Below are positions 9,561 through 14,769 of a DNA stretch of 14,769 nucleotides, in pieces. The position numbers and the translations under genes were made by a program. The first letter of the stretch is position 1. The number at the start of each line of letters is the position of its first letter. The DNA lies in the NCBI GenBank assembly GCA_933822405.4, contig CAKOGP040001888.1, positions 1 through 14,769 on the forward strand, in the 5' to 3' direction. This stretch comes from Cylindrotheca closterium (taxonomy: Eukaryota > Bacillariophyta > Bacillariophyceae > Bacillariales > Bacillariaceae). The notes under the pieces are model-generated. The model was not told where the DNA came from. It did no database searches and worked only from the letters and a program-made list of their open reading frames with translations.

Positions 9561-9578
9561 TCCTCAATGCTGAGTACT
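9486..9578 (+). repeat. 35-bp direct repeat at the copia / RNase H junction
   Basis: Bases 9486-9520 and 9544-9578 both begin GGCTGGGAAAGGAAAGTT and end CTCAATGCTGAGTACT, with one mismatch (A/C at the 19th base). The start-to-start distance is 58 bp. The pair lies exactly where copia similarity ends, so it may mark a local duplication formed during repair or insertion. Confidence 0.85.
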
Positions 9579-9779
9579 TCCGTTTCTCTTGCCTCCACCA
9601 GCCGTCAGCGCACCTTTTGCTTGCCTCGACGTTTCAACCCTGATCTCCCACCTCTACCAGTGGACGCTGTCCGCGCCTTGGTCTTTGTCTTCCCTAGCCG
9701 TTCTCCGATCCACAAGAGCCGGGTCCTCCTCCACTCTACGGGCCCTCATCTACCAGCCAAACCACCTGCCCCCCAACTT
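9579..9779 (+). other. C-rich stretch without a recognised gene
   Basis: The base composition changes here to a C-rich plus strand, like the RNase H remnant that follows. The frame that leads into the RNase H region is open from at least about 9720, so this may be the poorly conserved upstream part of the same protein. I recognise no domain. Confidence 0.5.
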
Positions 9780-11387
9780 CCTTCCTTGACCTCTGGCATC
9801 ACTTCGGCAGTTGGGCTGTATCAGGTTCTCACAACTGGGATCCAGAGGTCATTACCATTGAAGGGAGTGAGGACCGCCTGGCTCAGGCTCTTCTTGCCGG
9901 TACCCTTTGTGCCGTGAGCGACGGCTCTTACAAAGCTAAAGTGGGCACAGCATGCGCTCAAATTCTCACTGAGGATTGCAGGGATATCATCTGGATCACC
10001 TGCCAAACCCCTCGGAAATTTGAGGATCAGAGTTCAAGGCGCAGCAAATTGATTGGCCTTATGGCTTCTCTCCTGGTGTTGGACTGGATATCTCAGGTCG
10101 CCCACCTGAGACTCTTTGCCAGCCAACCGTCGGTTGAGATGGCCTGCGACGGGCTCATAGCTCTTGATAAGGCAAGTCCTTCTCCAATGTCCACCTGTCA
10201 TCGTCTGGTGCTCAGTTTGATCTGGCCTCCACCATCTGGGCCTTGCTTTGCCATCTTCCCCTCCAAGTTCATCGGCGCCATGTTAAAGGCCACCTGGACA
10301 AGCAACGGTCTTTCTCCCAACTGGACTGGTGGGAGCAGCGCAATGTGGAAGTGGACTTCAAAGCACAGTCCTATCGCTGCCTGCTAGAGTCTACATGCCG
10401 TTCTGTTGCCTCCAACTCCCGCTTCTTCCATGAACCTGTGTCTTTATTCATGGATGGTGTTAAGTCTTCCAAATTGGATCAGGCTCACATCATGGAGCTG
10501 GTCTCTCTTCCTGCCCTTCAAGCATATTGGTCCTCCAAGGACCGCCTCTCCAAGCAGTCCATACATGAGGTTGATTGGTTGTCTCTTGCACGTGCCATGA
10601 AGGCCCTCCCAGCAGATCTCCACCGCTGGACACCCAAGCATATTTCTGGTATGACGGGTGTGGGATAATTCTTGGCCATTTGGAACCGGTCGGCAAAGAG
10701 CTCCTGCGCCAGATGCTCCTCCTGCCCCGTGGAAGATCACCTCCATGTTCCACCCTGTTCTGCCCCTACTGCAGTTGCAGAATGGTCAAAACGCCATCTG
10801 GCCCTCCATACCTGGATGCAGACTCAGCAGACTGCCCCAGAGATCAAAGCCTTCCTCTTCAAATACCTGAAGACAGTCCGTCAGCCTTCCTTGCGCGTCC
10901 CCACCGTCCCAACCTGGTCCTGCCATCCCCACCTCTTCCAAAGTGCCGTCTCTGCCGAAGCCATGCTTGGGGCCCAGAGCCTCCTTGAAGGCCTAGTGTC
11001 CCCCAAATGGAGACACCTGCAGGCCCTTCACTTCTCCAGCATTGGCTCCAAGAAGTCTGCCAGCCTTTTGGCCTCCCATCTGATCCAACAACTGATTTGA
11101 AGATAGCTCCTGGCACATAGCTCGCAAGCGGGAGATTGACATTGGCATCCGCAAACAGTTTGCCATGGGCCTGATGGATACTCCCCCCACGCTTGCAGTA
11201 CCTCTTTCAGGACTCCCGCAAAACTGTCCTCAACAAATCACTCAAAGATTGTCAACATTGGCTGCGCCTTGTCTCCTATGAGAGAGCAATCAACCGTCGC
11301 TCTCTAGCCAGGCAACGCCAGACGATTTTTGACCTGGCATGGCCCGCCAACCCAACATCGACTTGGCCACCCGGCGCAAGTCCATAA
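9780..11387 (+). pseudogene. Decayed RNase H and zinc-finger C-terminal region of a retroelement pol
   Basis: RNase H cuts RNA in RNA-DNA hybrids during retroelement copying. The frame enters with FLDLWHHFGSW and WDPEVITIEGSEDRL, then VSDGSYKAKVGTA with the first catalytic Asp (9917-9919), and MACDGLIALDKA with another Asp. A frameshift near 10170-10180 moves to the frame with RRHVKGHLDKQ (about 10275), the usual C-terminal His/Asp motif. The expected Glu of the RSE motif is Lys (RRSK, codon 10046-10048), so activity would be lost. The same frame runs through AYWSSKDRLSKQSIHEVDW and KHISGMTGVG, meets a TAA at 10666-10668, then gives a zinc-ribbon-like CARCSSCPVEDHLHVPPC like that of zf-RVT proteins. 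A TGA at 11098-11100 and two further frame changes precede REIDIGIRKQFAMGLMD and LQYLFQDSRKTVLNKSL, ending at TAA 11385-11387. No reverse transcriptase domain is in the window. A non-LTR origin is likely but not proven. Confidence 0.72.
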
Positions 11388-11936
11388 ACAGACAGATGTC
11401 CCGGTCATCTATCTGCCCCTTCTATGTTTCACTCTCCCTCTGTCGATCACAGGCCTAGGGACCTGCAGTCTGTCATGTAGATGGTGGCCACATTGTTCTG
11501 GAACACTCCATTCACTTGGATCAATACACCCACAGCAGTAGGGCGCAAGAACAAGTGGCTTCTCACCTGCTACATAACCCTGCCCACCACCACCTTCAAA
11601 AAACACAAAAATCAAATAAAAATATGCCGCCTCAAGTGGCAAGTTTGTCTCTACATGTGCAAGGGTGCAATGTAATAAGCGATAGAGCAACTTCCCTGGG
11701 ATTGGATGCCTCAAACTGGTTCAATAGTACTGGACTCACCTCCGTATGGTAAATGGCCATGACAGCCGTTAACCGCAAACTAGAACCTTGAAACATTCAT
11801 GAATCAATTCTAATGTGAATGTGCACAGAAATATCTGGAACAATGGTAAGCTCCAACAATAGTGAATTTCTCCTCAATATCAGATGCGAGGCTTTTGTTT
11901 TTTGTTTGTGTTTTCTTCAGTTGCCTTTCGTTTCTT
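11388..11936. other. Intergenic stretch, no recognised gene
   Basis: No protein family is recognised on either strand. One minus-strand run (about 11570-11455) reads like coding sequence, with LFLRPTAVGVLIQVNGVF and NNVATIYMTDCRSLGL before a stop. It is short, has a TAG just upstream and could be a gene relic. An AATAAA lies at 11615-11620 on the plus strand in an A-rich patch. A long pyrimidine-rich tract occupies about 11890-11957. Confidence 0.55.
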
Positions 11937-12557
11937 TTACTTCTCTTTCTCTCCATCTGATGGTGGTACTCTAACGATGTCATCCAAATAGCCATTCACT
12001 TCATCTGTTTTCCTTACAATGCCTTGCATTTCTGCTTTTTTTGTCTTAAGTTTTGGGCGGAGTTGCAAGACTTGCTCTGTAAAGTTATTCGTGGCGGTCT
12101 TGCTATCAGCTTCTTGATGGGCACCCAAAAAGCTGTGAGAAGCAAGAACTTCTGACATTTCATTGTGAACTCCTGTCAACTCCCAGAATGCTTCTGTCAA
12201 TCCAAATTCATCATTGGTTGGTATCCGCAGCACTTTGGATACTGCCATTCCCTCTTCAAGATTCTTGACGCAATCTGGTTTCAAAGTATGATCTGAATAA
12301 TATTCAGGGGAGGAAAGGTTGCCCCTTTTAATTTTCCACTCCTTCGAGTTGTTCGATTCTATCAATCGTCTTGCAGTCACCCGCAACGCAAAGTTTGCCG
12401 TGGGTCCCTGTAATAATACAACGGAGCTCGTTTCGGTGCGATCGTTGTTGTCGTTTAACGAATAAGGCCACTTCCACGCAAACCTGAAACTAACGATTGG
12501 CCGGACTTTTCCGCGCGCAGTTTCCGTTTTGAAGAAAAATCGTTTCCACACGATCAT
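11937..12557 (-). CDS. Hypothetical protein, open frame whose 5' end lies in a transposon
   Basis: A 206-codon open frame without a recognised domain. The last 175 codons or so (12465-11940) lie outside the Harbinger element; an open run this long is unlikely by chance. It is hydrophilic and probably helical toward the end, with ATNNFTEQVLQLRPKLKTKK, and it finishes with the charged PPSDGEKEK. The first 31 codons or so, including the ATG at 12557, are transposon sequence: the frame crosses the left terminal inverted repeat at 12466-12490. That start is therefore probably not original. The next in-frame Met is in EEGMAVSKV. If this is a host gene, the insertion has separated it from its original 5' end, or an upstream intron is missed. 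It is divergent to the transposase gene and overlaps the transposon's left end. It could also be chance. Confidence 0.4.
   Translation of the reverse strand: MIVWKRFFFKTETARGKVRPIVSFRFAWKWPYSLNDNNDRTETSSVVLLQGPTANFALRVTARRLIESNNSKEWKIKRGNLSSPEYYSDHTLKPDCVKNLEEGMAVSKVLRIPTNDEFGLTEAFWELTGVHNEMSEVLASHSFLGAHQEADSKTATNNFTEQVLQLRPKLKTKKAEMQGIVRKTDEVNGYLDDIVRVPPSDGEKEK
12463..12465. repeat. Left target-site duplication TAA
   Basis: TAA sits directly before GGCCACTTCC and matches the TAA after the right end. This is the length and sequence expected for PIF/Harbinger integration. Confidence 0.85.
12466..12490 (+). repeat. Left terminal inverted repeat of the Harbinger element
   Basis: It begins GGCCACTTCCACGC and ends AACCTGAAAC. 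It is the reverse complement of 14522-14546 except at the 15th base (A here, G in the right repeat's orientation). A weaker match continues inward, where both ends share GACTTTTCC (near 12504-12512 here). Confidence 0.92.
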
Positions 12558-12567
12558 TTTCCCTCCA

Positions 12568-12668
12568 AAACTGGGCCAGTTTGCTGAAAATCCTGATCAG
12601 AAACTGATAAATTGGCCATTTGGTCAGTCACCGAAACTGAAAACTGAAAACTGATCAAGTCAAACTGA
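12568..12668 (+). promoter_or_regulatory. Subterminal AAACTGA repeat cluster upstream of the transposase
   Basis: The heptamer AAACTGA occurs at 12601, 12634, 12641, 12648 and 12662; three copies at 12634-12654 are perfectly tandem. An inverted pair AAACTGG-G-CCAGTTT lies at 12568-12582 and the palindrome CTGATCAG at 12593-12600. Clustered short repeats just inside a transposon end are commonly transposase-binding sites. The cluster also fills the gap between the two divergent open frames, so a promoter role is possible. Both roles are inferred. Confidence 0.45.
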
Positions 12669-12727
12669 TTGCCTCCACCACCGAACCCAATGCAACTGTA
12701 AAATCATTTTCATCACTATTTTTCAAC

Positions 12728-14549
12728 ATGAGCTCAAGCGAGAAGTCAAGCGACAGCTCCATGAACAGCAGCAGTGGAATGTCTGCCAGTATTGATTCAA
12801 GCACTGACTCTAGCATGGACTCAAGCGCCAACTCAAGCCTTGACTCAAGCCTTGACTCAAGCCTCGACTCAAGTCTCGACTCAAGCATGAGTGGTGGCAG
12901 CTCCACAATCAGCGACCCATTCCATGTCTTTGAATACATTTTCGACTTCCGCATGGACGACTTTTTCCTGGAGTTGGGGATCGTGTCAGATTTGTTCGAT
13001 TTCGGTTTTGACGAAGATGAGGGATCATCCTCCGAGTCTGGTTATGAAAGGGAAGATATGAGGGGCAGGGGCCCAAGAGCTCCAAGAGTGGCGAGGAATC
13101 CCTACAATGGGCCATTCTACAATGTCTACATCAAGAACGCTGATGAGCACAATGCAAATGACATGGGCTCCGTATGGGACCAGGAGAGCACACTAGCAAA
13201 AGGGTTTCGGCGCAGGTTTGGTATCCCTTATTCCTCTTTTGATGCCATTGCCAAAGATTGGGATTTAGACGGTGAATACAGAGCACCAAAGAGTAGAAAC
13301 GGCGCAAGAAGAATTGATTCTAGGATCTTGATTATGGGTTCCCTTGGAATCCTCACTCAAGATCTCACGTTCGATTGGATGGAACTGGTGACTGACACAA
13401 GCAAGTCTCTGAACCATTTCTTTTTTATGAAATTTACCTTTTGGTTCCGCAAATGCTACTCAAAGGAATGGATAAAGTTTCCAGAGTGTAGTCAATCAAT
13501 AGCTAAGGTGAGTTTTGGTGTGCCATGCAAAGTAACGAACTCATATGTCGACTCACCGAGCTCTGTTCTTCTTTGTTATCTGAAACTAGGTAATGGACTT
13601 TTACACTCTACTTGGTTTTCCTGGATGTATTGGATCAATTGACTGTGTCCATGTTGGCTGGGATGGGTGCTCAGCTGGTTACCATTCGGATGCGTGCGGA
13701 AAAGAAGGCTATCCAACTTTGTCCTTTGAAGTCATCGTGTCGCACACTAGAAGAATTCTCTCCGTAAGCCAAGCCTTCTGGGGATCATGGAATGACAAGA
13801 CTATTGTTACATATGATGAGATGATTCGAAAGATCAAGGGTGTGGGTAAGTATGGGGAGCAAACAATGTATAAGGATTTTGTCTGGCGGACTCGCACAGT
13901 GGATGGTTCTGTTATTGTTCATAAGGGGGTTTATGTCATCTGTGATGGTGGATACCTTGAATGGCCAGAGTTGATCCCTCCATACAAGTCACAAATTCCA
14001 GGATCCGCAGACTATCGCTGGTCCAAATGGCTCGAAAGTCTTCGGAAAGATGTGGAATGTTCGTTTGGTATCTTGAAGGCAAGGTTCGCTTGTCTAAAAA
14101 ATCGTTCAAGGTTCAATGACAAGGAGACAATTGAAACTGTCTTCCACTGTTGCTGCATTATGCACAACATAAACCACCACTTTGATAAGTATGATGACAT
14201 TTTTGGGCGCTCATTTCGTATTCAAATTCAAATCGAATCCTCAGTGGGCGCGAAAGCATTCAGTCTAAAGGCGCCAAAGCATGCTAGTCCTGTCTTGAGT
14301 GGCCCAACAGCAACGGTCTTCCTATATGAAAAGACATCAACGGAGATGTTGTTCCGTTGTGATAGATGTGTTGGATGGAGCTTTCGATACGGTTGGAGAG
14401 GCAGACCTCCGATGATACAAATCCGTCGTCAGTTTCCGGTTCGTCGTGTGGAACTGCATTTTTTGCCACGACGCCAGACACCCGAAAAGTTGGGCAGGAA
14501 AAGTCATCTCATCAGTCATCGGTTTCAGGTTCGCGTGGAAGTGGCCTAA
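12728..14549 (+). CDS. PIF/Harbinger transposase, two exons (12728-13507, 13590-14549)
   Basis: The enzyme cuts and reinserts its own element in the nucleus. Splicing an 82-bp intron gives 579 residues. Residues 1-60 are a Ser/Asp-rich repeat tail, 61-105 are acidic and aromatic, and a basic patch RGRGPRAPR follows. From about 159 (GFRRRFGIPYSSFDAI) the N-terminal helical region of the family begins. The DDE catalytic domain follows, with D278 in GSIDCVH, D379 in VICDGGY and E416 in DVECSFG. The D-E spacing is 37, and NDKTI and HCCCIMHN are further family-like motifs. The ATG has an A at -3. The tail after about residue 470 (RIQIQIESSVGAK onward) is unlike the family, reads through the right terminal repeat and stops at the TAA of the target-site duplication. 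A real earlier end, or a second intron or frameshift near 14220-14400, is therefore possible. Without splicing the frame would stop at 13640-13642. Confidence 0.88.
12792..12887 (+). repeat. 12-bp minisatellite coding the Ser/Asp tail of the transposase
   Basis: Eight consecutive 12-bp units of the form TTGACTCAAGCC, with small changes, encode repeats of the SLDS type. The unit length is a multiple of three, so unit gain or loss keeps the frame. The minus-strand frame through it (repeating Arg-Leu-Glu-Ser) is a shadow. Confidence 0.85.
13508..13589 (+). other. Spliceosomal intron in the transposase gene (82 bp, phase 0)
   Basis: The donor is AAG|GTGAGT and the acceptor is AACTAG|G, after a pyrimidine-rich tract at 13561-13577. 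Exon 1 ends after exactly 260 codons, and exon 2 reopens in a continuous frame that yields the catalytic motif GSIDCVH a few residues later. In the genome the upstream frame would otherwise end at 13642, before the DDE motifs. Confidence 0.88.
14522..14546 (-). repeat. Right terminal inverted repeat of the Harbinger element
   Basis: It begins GTTTCAGGTT and ends GGAAGTGGCC. It pairs with 12466-12490 at 24 of 25 positions. Inward, GGAAAAGTC near 14498-14506 mirrors GACTTTTCC at the left end. Confidence 0.92.
14547..14549. repeat. Right target-site duplication TAA (also the transposase frame's stop)
   Basis: TAA directly follows the right terminal repeat and matches 12463-12465. The long exon 2 frame terminates on it, so the apparent stop codon is host DNA. 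Confidence 0.85.
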
Positions 14550-14769
14550 TGTCCTAGGCTGGCTGGCGGAGGAACACGTATACTTGTACGCGCACGTGTA
14601 CCACAGCATCGGAGGGGGCAATGAGAGGCCACGAGTAACCTGCAGCAAAAATCTCAAATCTTTGAACTTTTGCACCCATCATTATCATCACTTGCACTGC
14701 ACTGTCACTCGTCATCGCCATCCCATTTGCCATTGCAGAATATCACAGTCCCTTCTTAGTGCCTTAGAA
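14550..14769. other. Right flank of the transposon, no recognised gene
   Basis: Nothing is recognised. The minus-strand frame that would meet the 11937-12557 frame at the insertion point stays open for about 34 codons here and then meets a TGA near 14670, with no Met. The last 100 bases are pyrimidine-rich with many CA/TCA steps, as in a 5' leader or promoter, but no start can be fixed. Confidence 0.5.

Larger units (their letters stand above)
12466..14546 (+). mobile_element. PIF/Harbinger DNA transposon, structurally complete (2081 bp)
   Basis: Three independent signs agree. The ends form 25-bp terminal inverted repeats with 24 matches. A TAA flanks each end (12463-12465 and 14547-14549), the 3-bp TWA target-site duplication typical of PIF/Harbinger. 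The interior encodes a DDE transposase of the DDE_Tnp_4 / Plant_tran type. Many family members also encode a Myb/SANT-like DNA-binding helper; I see none here, so this copy is single-gene. The fine match of the ends and the intact triad suggest a fairly recent insertion. Confidence 0.93.

Noticed and set aside
9567..9917. 116-codon plus-strand Pro/Leu-rich frame before the RNase H remnant
   Set aside because: It lies in a different frame from the RNase H lead-in (FLDLWHHFGSW) and its composition reflects the C-rich strand. No domain is seen.
12655..12954. Minus-strand 99-codon frame with Arg-Leu-Glu-Ser repeats
   Set aside because: It is a shadow of the Ser/Asp minisatellite within the transposase exon.
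14337..14675. Minus-strand 112-codon frame at the right end
   Set aside because: Most of it is antisense to transposase exon 2 and it crosses the right terminal repeat. Only the first 40 codons or so are host flank, with no recognised domain.

Overview
The window looks like a transposon-rich, repeat-rich stretch of a eukaryotic nuclear genome, most likely a diatom or related stramenopile. That call is an inference. It rests on a copia pol remnant whose wording resembles the diatom CoDi elements, an RNase H / zinc-finger pol remnant of a type I associate with diatoms, a PIF/Harbinger transposase gene with a short GT-AG intron, and no bacterial operon structure. No RNA gene, CRISPR array or clearly intact host gene was found.

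Layout. (1) 1-6729: a tandem satellite array already running at the left edge. Three 724-bp units (type A) are followed by 880-bp units (type B). A B unit is an A unit plus an internal 156-bp tandem duplication and about 11 substitutions. One unit (2173-3052) switches from A to B inside itself. The array stops in mid-unit at 6729. (2) 6730-7063: a purine-rich spacer holding a short minisatellite. (3) 7064-9560: two truncated copies of a Ty1/copia pol gene (502 bp of overlap, one mismatch) on either side of a 562-bp minus-strand remnant of a P-loop ATPase-like gene whose parts lie in permuted order. The longer copia copy has two in-frame stops and an altered catalytic Asp. (4) 9780-11387: a decayed RNase H plus zinc-finger C-terminal region, probably from a non-LTR-type retroelement, with several frameshifts and stops and a lost catalytic Glu. 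(5) 11388-12465: no recognised gene, but a long minus-strand open frame begins at its right side. (6) 12466-14546: a structurally complete PIF/Harbinger DNA transposon with 25-bp terminal inverted repeats (24 of 25 matching), TAA target-site duplications and a two-exon DDE transposase gene. (7) 14550-14769: right flank of the insertion.

Most genes here do not work together. They are layers of mobile-element insertion, duplication and decay. The one plausibly functional unit is the Harbinger element: its transposase keeps the DDE triad (D278, D379, E416), an 82-bp phase-0 intron joins its two open exons exactly, and its ends are well matched. It sits inside or beside the minus-strand open frame, whose first 31 codons or so are transposon sequence. 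The satellite array is the other notable object. It records a small evolutionary series (A, A/B hybrid, B) and carries a perfect four-run G-quadruplex motif once per B unit.
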